Source of the DNA: Bryum argenteum
Lineage: Eukaryota > Streptophyta > Bryopsida > Bryales > Bryaceae
Assembly: GCA_037043015.1 (NCBI GenBank)
Contig: CM073330.1
Location: forward strand, 707,263-771,262
DNA length: 64,000 bases
Direction of reading: 5' to 3'
In this document: positions 1 through 12,669 of the stretch, in pieces
How positions within the stretch are numbered: position 1 is the first letter of the stretch
How the letters are laid out: each line of letters begins with the position of its first letter
The notes under the pieces: generated by a model
The model's database searches: none
What the model was told of the DNA's origin: nothing
What the model saw: the letters and a program-made list of their open reading frames with translations, nothing else
Translations under genes and position numbers: made by a program

Positions 1-2402
1 TTTCAACCACTCTCCCCAAAGCTTTCCACATGTCTCATAAACTTTCTAAAATTGTTCATCTACCTTGTTTCGGTTCAGAGTGTATTGAATCCAATCAATT
101 ATTACATTAACTGGTTAAAAAAAAAAAATTAAAAAAAAAAAAAACTCAAATGAGAATCGGTCGGTTTCTGCAACCCTTACGGTCGAGTGTCCTAAAACCA
201 CCACCTTCCCCATCTCTGTTATGTAGACCTTTCTTAAACCACCACAGTTGATATCTAGAAACACCAAATATTGACCAATCCCTGCAAAGAAAAAGCTAGT
301 GGTTTTGGGTACCGCATGGTGTGACAATGGGAAAACCTACAGATCGGGTTTGGGTCACAGAAGTACTTTTACCTTCAGAAATTTGTATCTATTTCAGTAT
401 TGGGCAGAAAATTCCGAAAAAAATTGCATTCTGTTAGAAAATAACTTTCCTACATGGGGAAAATATACCCCAAGAATAACTCTGCAAAAAAAAGCTCAGA
501 ATCCTTAAGTTGGTGGTTTTAGGGCAGTCGACCTTACATCATCTGGACACATGAGAGCGGTGCCGTCCACAGTCCACCTTCCTGTGGACTATACACAGTC
601 AATCAAGTCAACGCACACAAGATTACAATACATGTACATAGTAGGTGGGTCAAAGGCTCAAAGCGTCAACAGGGGCATTTATTGGCGCATAGTAGCCCGC
701 ATTCCAGCACTACAGTAGTTCAAATTGGGTCGGTTGTGTTGTGGAGCAAGAAGATACCTGCCGGTGGTGGGCTATGGTCCATGGATAGCTCCGATCGTGT
801 GCCCCCACCCATGCGTTTACTAACACGACCTTGCATATCACAAGCTCAGAGAAGCCATGATGGTCTCGCCTGAACCGCAGAGTCAGCTGGCCATGTCCAG
901 CTTCTTCGCCAACTCCAGGTACGTCAATTGCTCAGACCTAGACTTCGTTGATGCTCTCGTACTTGCTTTAGCTGGAAAAGATCGTGAATGGGTTGGTGCT
1001 GTGAATAGAGGAACTTATGGAGGTAAGGGACTTGTGCGCTTCATGGAATCGATTTCCAGGGATGGCCTCTCTGTCAAACTAACTGTAAAATTTAGAATCA
1101 TCTGATTGTCATCCTTTCTCGAAACTAAGATGGAGTAGGATTTCGTTCCTTGACTTCTGAGTAGAGGACTGACCTTCAAAATCATGAAATATGGTCAAAC
1201 ACGATTCTTCACCTGCTTGCGTCCTTCTCTCTTCGGAAAGTAGAATTATCTGATTGAACCTTTCACTGTAGGATCGATAACGATTCTTCATCTGCTCGTG
1301 TCCTATTCTCTTCGGAAAGTCGAGTTGTCTGATTGATCCTTTCACTGTAGGATCGGTAAAAATTCAAGATGGTGTAAGAATTGAGTTCCAAACTTTAGTA
1401 ATGAGGTGAGCGCTGACCTTCAAAAAGTTTGTTGAGGGAGAGTGGTCATTACGATTATATCCATGCGTTTCGGTCTCTCCACGCTCTTCATACTGCTATT
1501 TCTCTTCAGCAGGTTTACTGCAGAGTAAACAAAAGGTCTAGGATTAAGTTCATGCGTATTGAGTTAAGTGGTCGATTACGAGTGGAGTTCATAACCTTCA
1601 GGAAAAAATGTATTGTTCAGAAAGAGTGGTCAAATTCAATAATTTTTATGCGTTCTCGTCTCTTCATGCCGCTCTTGTGTCTGTATCTGCAACAAGCAAG
1701 AAAGAGATGTGAGCATTCTTGACCTTTCTTTAGACAGGCCAAGTTTATCCTCTCAATTTCGAATTCAGTGGCCAGTTGGAAAAAGTAGCAGTACGGCAGA
1801 GTAGGTGCAGTACGTTCCAGGGGCTCGTTTATTCTTTGTTCATTGAACATTCACGGTCCACAATGTGTAACCTTGAAGTCGTGGTGGGTAAGACCTCGAC
1901 AATTTCAATACATCGTTCTCACTAAGACTGTCAGGTTGGACTGCTGGAAAACACGATTAGCTGCACTTTTGACGATAGGGATCTTGTTTCTAGAAACACA
2001 TACCGCGGTAGAATTCAAGACTGATCGTAGACTCAAGTCAAATGTTGGTCACGATACCTTCTCGCTGTAGAACATAAATTGGATCTTCTAAGCGGAGTTG
2101 TCGATGGGGTACTCTCTTGTGCGATTAGGAATAGGAAGGATTAGCCTACTTCTATCAAGATAGGTGTAGAATCTTGAAGCTTAAACACGGCTTCCAGCTG
2201 CTCAAGCCTTTGCTGTATCATGCTTGTGACTGTACACAAGAAAATTTAGGCAGAACTATGGCGATGGGGAGATGGAAAGTTTGCAGTTCAAGGCTCTCAT
2301 GACTCACAAAGGGCTCTTGAAATCGTCTTGGTTGAACGCCAAGATCGAAGGAGCTGACCTGATTCCTGTCGTTGACTGAATTCGTGCAGCTAGGTTTAGA
2401 CG
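1..2402. other. Intergenic region, no gene recognised
   Basis: I see no coding region with recognisable protein similarity here. There is an A-rich run near 118-144 and a short tandem duplication (listed separately). Open frames of 60-100 codons occur on both strands but have no codon or motif support. The last few hundred bases are presumably the promoter and 5' UTR of the RLP gene starting at 2403; I could not single out a convincing TATA box. Confidence 0.5.
1201..1358. repeat. 79-bp imperfect tandem duplication
   Basis: Two adjacent copies (1201-1279 and 1280-1358) start with ACGATTCTTC and run through CTCTTCGGAAAGT and TTTCACTGTAGGATCG. They differ at roughly one base in ten. Non-coding; no function evident. 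Confidence 0.8.
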
Positions 2403-5400
2403 ATGACGAGCCAAAAGTTGTTGTTGGTGCTCATATATTTGCTTTTAGCATCACGGGCTTTGGCTGCTGAGGAAGGCACCCGTTTCACCAGCAAAGAGGC
2501 ATTGACTGGCATCGAGGACGTTGAGTTAGAGGTGAGAATGTGAACAAGATTTAGACCTTTATACGAAGATTCAGATTAGCAAAAGCGATTGCATTCATTC
2601 GTTTTCATTTGCAACCATATGGCTAGAATACTGAACTTTCATTGTTGATTCTCTTGAGCTGCAAAGCAGGTTCTTCGTTCTCACGATGACCTGAAGAAGT
2701 TGAACTCCAGGACAGAGGAAGCTGACGAAGAATCTGATCTGGATGGTAATGAGCACGATTGGGAAGAAGATGCACCACGGCATGAATATGAAAAAAATTT
2801 ATCGTCGAGGAAGCTGTTACAGAGTATTCCCAGCGACGAAAACGTGCTGTTGCAGTTCAAGCAAGCGATTATCGAAGACCCTGGTGGTGTGCTTCGAGGG
2901 TGGAATGTAACTGCAAATGCTGATTACTGCCAATGGAGAGGCGTCACCTGCGATCAGCAAACAAATCGAGTAACAGAATTGAACATTACAGGTATACATA
3001 GTTGAACGTTTCAGTGTGTAATTCTCACTTGCAAGTTCGTATTCTCATGCTTAGATTGGGGTTGCAGGTACTGATGGCGCTAAGATGTCGGGAACGATCA
3101 CCTCAAACTTAGGGTTGCTTACCTCGTTGACAAGCCTCGCTCTTAGAAACAATGCTCTCGTGGGCGAGATACCAGATGAGCTTGGAAATCTGACCTCGTT
3201 GCAGGTGCTTGACCTTCACGACAACAATCTTACGAGTTCGATCCCTACGAAGCTTTCAGCATGTGGCGAGCTTCGGAAGCTTGATCTTGGTGCAAACAAC
3301 CTCACAGGAAAGCTCCCAGAAGAAATTGCGAACTGTAGTCACCTGGAGTTCATAGATGTGTCCGCGAATATGTTGAGTGGCACAATCCCCGAGAGGTTTA
3401 CCACTCTAAAAAACCTCACTTCGTTTAGTATCAACATGAACCGCTTCATTGGATCGATTCCTGCTGCCTTCGCGAACTGCTCAAAACTTGTGACATTTTC
3501 AACGAAGCTGAATAACCTCACAGGGAGAATTCCACCGGATTTCGGAAGGTTGATCTCACTAGAGGTTTTGGCTCTGCACGACAATTATCTGAAAGGGCAG
3601 ATACCGAAGGAGCTTTCTTCGTGCACCAATCTTCGGGAGCTTGACGTTGGTGCGAATAACCTCACAGGTCAAATTCCAGCGGAGCTTGCGAATTGTACCA
3701 ATCTAGAGTCCATTGACGTGTCGTCAAACATGCTGACGGGCGGGATTTCGCCAGCGTTTGGGACGCTCCGAAATCTGACAGCGTTCCTTGCGATGTGGAA
3801 CAACTTGACGGGCTCGATTCCTGAGAGTTTCGGAAATTGCACGAAGCTTGTGAGCTTAGCTGTAAATAATAACAGGCTCACGGGTGGCATACCGGCGACT
3901 TTGGCAAACTGTCCTGAGCTTCAAGGGTTCCTTATTGGCTTCAACAATATGACAGGTCCTATTCCAGAGGACTTCGGAAGACTGCAGAAGTTGAGCGTTC
4001 TCATGTTTCAAAACAACAGTCTCAGCGGAGGGATCGAGTTTTTACAAAACTGCAGCGCGATGTGGATACTTCACGGAGAATACAACAATCTCAGCGGTTC
4101 AATTCCTCCCCGTTTCGGTGACAACTGCACCTACCTGTGGCAGCTTCACGTTTCGCACAACAATTTCTCTGGCACTATACCAGCATCTCTCGGGAATTGC
4201 TCACTCTTGTGGAACTTTGCCTTTAGCAGCAACGGCCTCACTGGCATCATCCCGCCGGAACTCGGGAACTGCAAGGACATGATGAATTTTCAACTAGACA
4301 ACAACCGACTCCACGGCACCATACCGGAGTCCTTCGGAAACTTCACGGGCGTCAAGTATCTACACCTCGACGGCAACGATCTGGAAGGGCCGATCCCACA
4401 AACATTAGTGAACTGCAAGAGCCTCGTCCGACTGCATTTACAAAACAATCCGAAAATGAACGGCACAATTCCCGCAGGACTCGGCCAGATGCAGTTCCTC
4501 GAAGATCTTGCGCTCTACGACAACATTTTGATCTCCGGCGAAATCCCCGACACTCTCGGCAACTGCTCCTCGCTCAAGAATCTCGTTCTTTCGAACAACT
4601 CACACACCGGAGCCTTGCCAGCGACACTTGGAAATCTTCAAAACCTGGAACGATTGGTGATCTCCAACAATCAACTTGAAGGCGCAATTCCACACACTCT
4701 AAGCCAATGTTCGAAGCTCGTCACAATTGACCTTGCGAACAACAACCTCACGGGCGCGGTACCTGCTTCCCTTGGCAACTGCACCGCATTGGAGCAACTC
4801 TTACTCAGCAGCAACAATCTCGACGGAGACTTCGCGGTCGACTTCAGCAACATGACTGCGCTGCAAACCTTATCCATCAGCAACAACTCATTTCGAGGAG
4901 ACATCTTTCAATCTCTCGCCACGTACAACGACTTCGTCATGGTGGACGCTAGCCAAAACGAGTTCAGCTCCATACCTGCTGCAATCACTTCCCTCTCCTC
5001 ATTACGAGTGCTCTTACTCGCGCGCAACAAACTCGTAGGCCCTATCCCGTCGTGGCTCTGGGAGCTTCCTGCGTTGCAAGTACTCGACATGTCACATAAC
5101 AATCTCACGGGAACCCTTACAGGCGACTTCTCCAAAATGGAAGGTTTCAACACAAAGGCTTCAACATCCAGCAACAGCACGGAGCCGTTTTACCAAAGCC
5201 TCGTGATCACAGTGAAAGACCATCAACTCAAGTACGAGTACATCTGGTCGGCTCTTACATCGATGGATTTAGCAGTGAACGAGCTCCTTGGCAACATACC
5301 TTTCAATATTGTGAACCTCACGCAGCTGGTGTTCCTGAACCTTTCTTCAAATGGCTTCACAGGTACGATCCCGCCGGAGCTCGGGAACTTGCCTCTGCGA

Positions 5401-5814
5401 TCGCTGGACTTGTCCAGCAACCGGCTGATTGGAGAAATACCGGCGTCCGTTGGCAAATCCGGGAGCCCGTTGAGCTCTCTGATGCTGGCGAACAACAATT
5501 TGGCCGGTCCAATCCACGAAGGCTCGCAAATTCAAAGCATGTCAGAGGACTCGTTTCGGCCTGGTAACGATGGACTGTGCGGACTGCCTCTCATCGACAG
5601 GCCCTGCAGCGATCTTGGAGCATCAAATGTGAGTGCATTCTCCGACTTGATTGCAGCTCCGGCGTTCGCCATGGGCATTGTTGTTGGCTTCCTTGCTCTG
5701 GCTGCTCTCTTCCTCAGTTGGACTCCTGCGAGAGCTTTCATTCGAATTGCAAAATTGAAAAAGAAGCCTCCTCCAAGCAAGAACATGGGGCTATGGCGTC
5801 CTCCAATGTCATAG
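2403..5814 (+). CDS. Leucine-rich-repeat receptor-like protein (RLP), three exons
   Basis: Exons 2403-2531, 2670-2991 and 3068-5814 join in frame with GT-AG introns (138 and 76 bp) to give about 1065 residues. Residues 1-22 form a signal peptide (LLLVLIYLLLASRALA). An unusual acidic linker (about 23-97) precedes the LRR cap, which contains the pair of cysteines around CQWRGVTC (about residue 130). Some thirty 24-residue plant-type LRRs (LxxLxLxxNxLxGxIP) follow, with many NxS/T glycosylation sites. An island domain (about 842-881, ending YEYIWSALTSMDLA) is followed by four more LRRs, a GLCGLPL cap, one membrane helix (about 1012-1036) and a short basic tail with no kinase. This is the layout of plant RLPs, cell-surface proteins that signal through partner kinases in immunity or development. 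The ligand is unknown. The reading frame is intact throughout. Confidence 0.93.
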
Positions 5815-7537
5815 TAACGAAGTGCGTCTTCGATTATTGCAGAAGAGAAGAAGCTTGAGCCTTTCAAACTTACGTCATGACGATGACAACCATTGTACAT
5901 CAGTTGAGAACATGAAACTAGAGATTCTTAGATCAAATGCTTCTTTGCATGTATAAACAACAAGGAAAACCGATACCAACTAAGTTCGTGTTTCATCTTG
6001 ACAGTGCTCTCACAAGATATTTAGGCACGTAGAAGATTAATGTGGGGCCAAAAGCCTTTTATCAACAAAATGTGAGAAATTTAGATATCAGAATTACATG
6101 AAGCATCACCATTGAGATCCCTTTACATGTCTCGTCACAATTATTTCTTGTAAGGTGAGCATGCCTATTCTCGTGCGTTTAAGGGAAATTGAGGGAATCT
6201 ATATACTTGGAAAGAGAAATGAGTGGGTTACTATTTTTCAGGGATGAGGAATAGGAAAAGACTAACTTTCCCTATTTTTGTGGTCTCTAAAAAAACACAC
6301 ATAATTAAATACAATTTTTAAAAGCGTTAGCCTAAAAGCGGGCACCCTAATTATGTTTGCATGAGGTACATGCAAGGGAGGTTAGATCTTTATGAAAGAA
6401 AGAATCTTGGGTGCACGCTTTTAGGTAGGTGGCCGCTTATAGGCAGCTTGACCGTAATGCATGGCTAGCAAGAGAAACCTTTGAAATTAGGGATTACGAA
6501 CTTTGCATCCTCATTTAAAATGATATTCATTGATGTGTGTTGATGGTTTACGCTGAGCAATCCTCTTCTCGTGAGGAATTGTAGAAAATAAAGACTTTGT
6601 GGCACTTGGCTCCACCCTCCGCGTTGGGAGCTTTATTTCTACAAATGCATTTTACTTACCGAGGAGACATATTAGAACGTGTTTACATTAGTCTTGAAAA
6701 TGAATCATTTAATAATGTATAATTTCCCACTAGAAGCTAATGAATCACATTTACAGTTAGACCTCAAAGTTTTAGCTTAAACCAATTTCTATCTTCTAGC
6801 TTTACATGAACTTCCTTATAGTCATTGCATGTAGAGCATCAATCAAATGATCTAGTCTTATGTAAAATAAAAATTCTGAGCAAACAGTATTTTATAGAAT
6901 ATAATCTTATACGTCTCTATAAACAAATACCAAGTTTTTTATACAATTCATACACAAGATCATGAAACTAATTAATAATTAGATGGGCTAGATGGTTTTT
7001 CATGGTAATACTTGGAATCAAGACAACCTATCACTAATGCCATTGAGACTATCTCAGAAATCTCACGGTGGACTGCTTGCACAAACTCGACACCAATAAG
7101 GGCTCTTTAGGCTTATTAACATAGAGGTACATAGTAGCTCTACATTCCAAATTCCATATACACACAATGAAATTTTGAGGTGGCAAATTAAGGCACCATT
7201 TAAAAAAGACGTCTTTAAGTTAAGCTTCAAAATTTCATAACAAATTGTGGAAGAGTCCATAATTGATGATCTCACTTGGTCTAACCTTCCACCTATGCTC
7301 CCCATGCACAAAAATTGCTTACACTACTTACTTCCATACAAATTACTCGTTCTAAAATTTGCGCAATTATTGAGCAGCCCACATTAACTCCAACACAAAT
7401 GTTGTAAGTGGTAACTCATTTCACAATCTTCTTGGACGAGCAACCAACTGTAAAACTGCCCTAAGTTGCTAACTCAATCTGAAGGAAAATGTTCACCACA
7501 CGTACATGGGCTCCAATCATCTACATAATTGGAAGAT
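5815..7537. other. Intergenic region downstream of the RLP gene
   Basis: AT-rich non-coding DNA holding the RLP 3' flank and one MITE at 6153-6454. A minus-strand open frame at 7063-7311 contains a short LKTSFLNGAL stretch that faintly recalls Copia reverse transcriptase, but the rest does not follow that family, so no gene is called. Confidence 0.55.
6153..6454. mobile_element. MITE copy 1 (302 bp, TA target site)
   Basis: A 302-bp non-coding element flanked by TA (6151-6152 and 6455-6456). It starts AGGTGAGCATGCCTAT and ends GGCAGCTTGACCG; the reverse complement of the end shares GGT and TGCCTAT with the start, so the terminal inverted repeat is imperfect. It is nearly identical (about three differences) to the element at 10922-11223, whose insertion is proven by an empty site in the window. 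TA duplication suggests the Tc1/mariner class; there is no transposase. Confidence 0.88.
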
Positions 7538-7857
7538 TCACACAAAACCCTTGGCAGAGTGGATAATGTTTTTCCTCAGGGTTTTGGCATTCATTCCGTC
7601 GCAGCGCAGCTCGAGCTTCAGTCCGCCATAGCCAGCGGACTTCACAGAGTACGACTTCTCCCCGAGCTTAACACTTCTCTTCTTCTTGACACTTCCAACC
7701 GATTCTTCCACAGTATGCATTGAGCTTTTTTCATTCCGATATTGAAATCGTTGCGTAAGGTCGAATCCATAGTGTCGTCAACGTCGGTTTCTACATCCAT
7801 GTTGATAAGAGTCTGATATATTCTTTTCAAAAGAATCTCCATTCGGAAAATTTCCAT
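7538..7857 (-). pseudogene. Possible small gene, unrecognised, with a frameshift
   Basis: On the minus strand an ATG at 7857 opens a frame that is interrupted at an A6 run near 7727-7733. Shifting one frame continues a lysine-rich reading (MHTVEESVGSVKKKR and onward) to a stop at 7538, about 106 residues in all. It lies divergently from the CPP1-like gene at 8832. I do not recognise the protein. It may be a real small gene with a homopolymer error, a decayed gene, or chance open frame. Confidence 0.25.
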
Positions 7858-8831
7858 GACCGCGGAACTGTGAGGAGGTTTTGTATGAGAGGTGAATCTC
7901 TCTGAGCCTATGGAACAGTTCTCAAAACGCCGGAGGCGCGGTTTTCGTGTTTGAATTTGAGGCGAATTTGTAGTTTGGATGAGTGCGCATAATGTTCAGT
8001 GTGAAGGAAGTCTTTTTGTGATCGACATTGTCGTTAGGTCTTCTTATCTTGAGCAGATTCAGCTGGTAGCTCGTGAGCATTTGGCGATCTTGAGAGCTTC
8101 AGAAGTTCGTTAATTGTTGCTTACTGTGAGAGGTGAAATATGTTAGTGTAGGGAGTATTATCTTGTATGTCGCGGCTTTCTGTTGAATGAGGTCGTGAAG
8201 GTCGCTCTAAATTTTAGGGTGAAGTTACGTAAATGCTCACAACGTTATCCTTCCTGATTAATTGGCAATTGAACCTAATGACAGTACGTATTAGGCATTC
8301 TGGTCCATTCTTGTGTGTTGAAGGAATTTTGTGGCACCTATTCACTAACTATCAGCTGAATCGCCAAATGTTTACTATCTATCAGCTGGATCTGCTTAAG
8401 TTAAGAACCAAATGAACATTATGAGACTACATACTGTTCAATTGTTACGAACATTCTGGTCTAATCTTGGAAGTTTTTGGTAGCATTGTGCGTCCGATCG
8501 CTCTGTAGCTATCGCATTTGTTCTTGGCTATTTTTGGAAACAGTTGCTGAAATGACTGTTCCCTGTCTCCTTTTTGAAAGAAATTGGCGCCTTGATAGAG
8601 TTCCGGTCCTTCTGCTCGTGTTCTTCCTCAATGAACATTCGCATGTGAAGAATTTGGTTGAATCGTGTAGTATTTGACGAGATGAAGGTTGATGCTGTTA
8701 TGACAATTTCATCATTCCATGCCTTCAGTGTTCTTGAAATTCTGCTTGAGGTCCGTTCATCACTAAACATGTAACGCCAGCTTCCGTGTTAGAACTCTAG
8801 ACATTGACTCCCTGTGATTTGTGTGAACAGG

Positions 8832-10593
8832 ATGGCGGCAATATATGATAATCTGACGTGTTCTTCAATGAGGGGCAATGCTATCCCTCTGCCAAAGAAA
8901 CACAATAACCCCTCTACTTCTGCTACTTACAGTTCTGAGCCCATCGGACTATTCAGTGTGAAGCGAACCAAGTCTTCAGGTATAGTATTTATCGTAGTGT
9001 GCATCCTGAAGGCTTCTAGTGCTTTTCTGTTGTATGCAAGTGATCTTCGTTCGATATTTCTCATGTGAATAGTCTGAATTACTTCATAGGACTTAATCTT
9101 GTTGGTCCCATTTTTGCTTCTGACAAGTGATGTGGTTTCGTGAACCTGAACGTTTGCAGTGTATCCAAGGGCATCTAGACAGTTCTCACATTCTTTGAGA
9201 ACAAATGAGTCATTTGACGCTGCAGTAAGGTAATTTACAAGTATTGTATTTTATCTGCATAAGCTTTGCTGGAGATCAAGCACCTCAGCATGTTGTAGAT
9301 CCCTGACAATGAAGTGTTCTCATTCTAGAGAAAACGTTTTCTAAATCCTGTAAGGACTTTCAAACTCAATGTATGTTCATACAGGATATCATGTCCAAGG
9401 CAACAGTTATCAAAAAGGCTAATTTGTTCGGCCATGGATTCTTCGATGGGTGGTTCGGATTCAGGTCAGTTCGAAGATCCAAATATAAAATAAGTCCATC
9501 TTATCTAATCTCTTCGAATATGTCTAATCATCCGTTGGAATACAAATCCAGTTTTTCCGAGGATAAACGTTCGAGACCCCTACAAGCGCTTGGGGATTCC
9601 CAGAGAGGCTGGAGAGGAAGAGATTCGGGAAGCTCGCATCTACTTGGCCAATCAGGTTGTCATCTGTTCTCGTCTGTTCAGTGCATGTACTCAGAAGGTG
9701 TAAAATTTGAAATCATTTTCTGAAATTCTGGCTTTCGTGGACTCTACAGTACGGTGGTCATGCTAAAAGCATGGAGGCGATTGAGGCAGCGTATGACAAG
9801 ATTATGATGGAGAAATTGCGTGAGTATCAAAAGCAGCAAAGCAGTCCAAAGAAGCCGAAGGAGATCAAAGAAATGCCTGCTTGGCAGAAGAAGATCGTTA
9901 GTATGTATCAAGTTCCGAGTAGAGACGTGATCTTGAAGAGAGCTGCTTTCTACGCTGCGCTTGCATTGTGGACTGTGCTGAGACCTGGAAACAATGGTCC
10001 TACTTTCCAGGTATTTATGTCCATCTGTAATTTAGCCAAACCGCTGCCAACAGTTCCACTCACTGCTAGCATCTTGAGATCACTAAATTATTCTCCTTAT
10101 GCTCAACATCAAACCAGAAGAATCTAAGCACCTCTAAATCCCACCCTTTTCTTCGTCATCTTTCGAAGACTAGTTGTCATTCAGTGCTCGTTTGACATGT
10201 TTTTTGCGCAACTCTCCAGGTTCTTATGTCATTCCTGGGCTGCATCTACCTGCTCAATGACAAAATCAAGAAAGTGGCTAGGTCTTTCTTCATTTCGTAA
10301 GTACTAAAAACTCGTCTTCTATTATCACAAGACCAAGGGCTGTTCATATCTCTTATATTATGTAGGTATCGCGTATAGGTATGCATTACCTTGTTGATAG
10401 AAATGCACACTTACATATGATTTCATCTTGTGCTGTGAACAGATTTGGTGCGTTAGTCATAGGTTGGACGTTGAGCTCCTTCCTGGTTCCCGTCATCCCT
10501 ACGCAAATTCTTCCTTCGTCGTTTACTTTGGAACTTACTTCATCGCTTGTTTCATATATCGTCCTGTGGGCTACTTGCACGTTCTTGAGATGA
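8832..10593 (+). CDS. CPP1/CDF1-like chloroplast J-like chaperone (DUF3353 family)
   Basis: The exons recognised are 9385-9463, 9552-9655, 9750-10010, 10220-10296 and 10443-10593, joined in phase by GT-AG introns. A likely first exon (8832-8979) encodes a serine/threonine-rich, transit-peptide-like N terminus ([14 protein letters not shown]), but its phase does not join cleanly to the next exon, so the start is provisional. The protein has the J-like part ([28 protein letters not shown] split over positions 9557-9655), then [10 protein letters not shown] and several hydrophobic segments ending in [19 protein letters not shown] and a final helix. These match the CPP1/CDF1 family known in plants and cyanobacteria. 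CPP1 is a chloroplast membrane holdase that stabilises protochlorophyllide oxidoreductase. All exons after the first are intact. Its last exon lies inside the segmental duplication. Confidence 0.85.
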
Positions 10594-10921
10594 AGTTTCA
10601 GTTGGGCAATGTGAGTTTTGGAGGTTAGCTTTAGGAAGTGGAAGCTGATGGAAGTAGTGGAGGTTCAGAATAGTAGTGGTACAGTGAATTTTTCGCACTT
10701 AGGTTGTCGAACCAAAGATTGATAATTTAGTGCACATGCACAGCTGAGAGTTTGTTGAGCTTGGGGTTTATTCAGGAACCTCAAGTGTACGAAGTGGGAA
10801 ATTAATTGTCTCGGAGAAATTGCATTGTTTGGTGTGAACCCGAAGTCACTTTATCACCACCCCTAACTTTCGCATTACCCCAAAATCCAACTCCCCCACG
10901 AAGTGTAAAGCATGGGGTATA

Positions 10922-11223
10922 AGGTGAGCATGCCTATTCTCGTGCGTTTAAGGGAAATTGAGGGAATCTATATACTTGGAAAGAGAAATGAGTGGGTTAC
11001 TATTTTTCAGGGATGAGGAATAGGAAAAGACTTACTTTCCCTATTTTTGTGGACTCTAAAAAAACACACATAATTAAATACAATTTTTAGAAGCGTTAGC
11101 CTAAAAGCGGGCACCCTAATTATGTTTGCATGAGGTACATGCAAGGGAGGTTAGATCTTTATGAAAGAAAGAATCTTGGGTGCACGCTTTTAGGTAGGTG
11201 GCCGCTTATAGGCAGCTTGACCG
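10922..11223. mobile_element. MITE copy 2 (302 bp), insertion proven by empty site
   Basis: The same element as at 6153-6454. It is flanked by TA at 10920-10921 and 11224-11225. The duplicated segment has the uninterrupted site near 61747-61760 (GGGGTATAGTGATTA), which fixes the element's ends and shows that a TA was duplicated on insertion. Confidence 0.92.
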
Positions 11224-12257
11224 TAGTGATTATATTAAGTTTCATTTCGAATGTTTCGGAGTCATAATTGGCTGAGCTCCCATAAGCAAAGTTGCTACCT
11301 TCCTACAGAGTACAGATATGAAGGTCTGAACATATGGTGCCCCTCACTCCGGAACAACAATCTTGTCAATAAAACACTAGGGCCACGACTCAGCTCCGTG
11401 ATGAAACATTCATTATCCATCACCGTTCTTTCATGAGAACACTGCTTTTCATTACACCAAACTTAACCCCTAAAGTCAGCTGAGGCCATATTTTGGTCGT
11501 CTCGGGTTTGGTCAGCCTCTAACTTACTATTTTAATCTTGCATGATGTTGAAATCTTCTGCAAGAAACTTTTTCCATACCTTTCCAAGAAAGTCATTTCA
11601 TGCTTCAAAATTCCTCACGTTTTAGGAGATATTCACTGTCAAAGTTTGGAAACAATATTTCAAATCTACCCGAAACTGCCCAATCTACGGTACATGCTCA
11701 TTAATTCTCACAATCTACCCAATATCAACAAAATTGCACGCAGGAATTTCAAAAAGTCACCGGAAATAGAGATTTTACTTTTTTACAAAAAAATAAATTC
11801 TGTGCATGTAAGTTCTAAGGCATGATCAAGCAGTTCAGATTTCCAATCCAATTAATTTTCACATGGCTTTTGTATTGTGAAAGACTAGCCTTTGTAGTTA
11901 AATTTTTACGTACCTCCATGTGAATAATCCAATGTTTTTTTAGGTTCCATAGGTCGCATGAGAGTAAAAATTGCATGTACATGTTTCTAACTCACCTAGG
12001 AACAAGGATGAGAAGAGTCACATATCAAACTTTCTACCCAAGATGGTTCTATTGGCCCTCATTAAACTAGTTATCCTTTCGACAACAAGGGAAAAAAACT
12101 TTTTCCCCTAAACATTACGATCTCACAATCTGTAAAGAAAATGAATATAAGATTTCATATACATATATACATGTGCAAGTTAAGTACTTGATCTCACACT
12201 TCCATACCTATAATTTTGTCAGAATATGAATATTTTCACCTCGCATGAAAAGTGGGT

Positions 12258-12315
12258 AGTTTTTGCGAGTTCTCAGACTTTCTGGCAGTTTTTGCGAGTT
12301 CTCAGACTTTCTGGC
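12258..12315. repeat. 29-bp exact tandem duplication
   Basis: The unit begins AGTTTTTGCGAGTTCTCAG and is present twice (12258-12286, 12287-12315). The duplicated segment has it only once near 62764, so it arose in copy A after the segmental duplication or was lost from copy B. Confidence 0.9.
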
Positions 12316-12353
12316 AATCTGAGGCCTGGTAGACTTGAGAGGTAAATCCTTTA

Positions 12354-12669
12354 AGGTTGAGTGTCCTATAAGCACCAACTTAAGAGATCTGACCTATTTT
12401 TAGCACTAGTAAACTCAAAATAAAATTATGATCACATTCGAAATAGGTTTTCAGGAGGATTGCAAAAATTTGCAACATGTAATTCGCATTTGTGAATTTT
12501 ATACAAAATTCCAAAGTGCTAAGTAAGGTTTGACCCATAAGCGTTATATACAAATGAGGTACATCTGTATTTTCACAATCTACAAATGAGGTACATCTGT
12601 ATTTTCACAATCTACAAATGAGGTACAGCACCATTTTAGGTCCCCTGGCCCTTTTAGGTAGTCCAACCG
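12354..12669. mobile_element. MITE copy 3 (316 bp, related ends, TA target site)
   Basis: Absent from copy B, where the empty site reads AATCCTTTACATGCACTAC near 62823. Here TA (12352-12353) precedes AGGTTGAGTGTCCTATAAG, and the element ends CCTTTTAGGTAGTCCAACCG before TA at 12670-12671. The ends resemble MITEs 1 and 2 (AGGT...ACCG, CCTAT), so it is a diverged member of the same class. A 32-bp unit (ACAAATGAGGTACATCTG) is repeated at 12550, 12582 and 12614 inside it. Confidence 0.85.

Noticed and set aside
857-1105. 82-codon plus-strand open frame starting MMVSPEPQSQ
   Set aside because: No recognisable domain, no neighbouring exon that continues it, and similar-sized frames occur by chance in this region.
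7063-7311. Minus-strand frame with LKTSFLNGAL, reminiscent of Copia reverse transcriptase
   Set aside because: Only about ten residues resemble the family; the following residues and flanks do not, and no LTR is seen.
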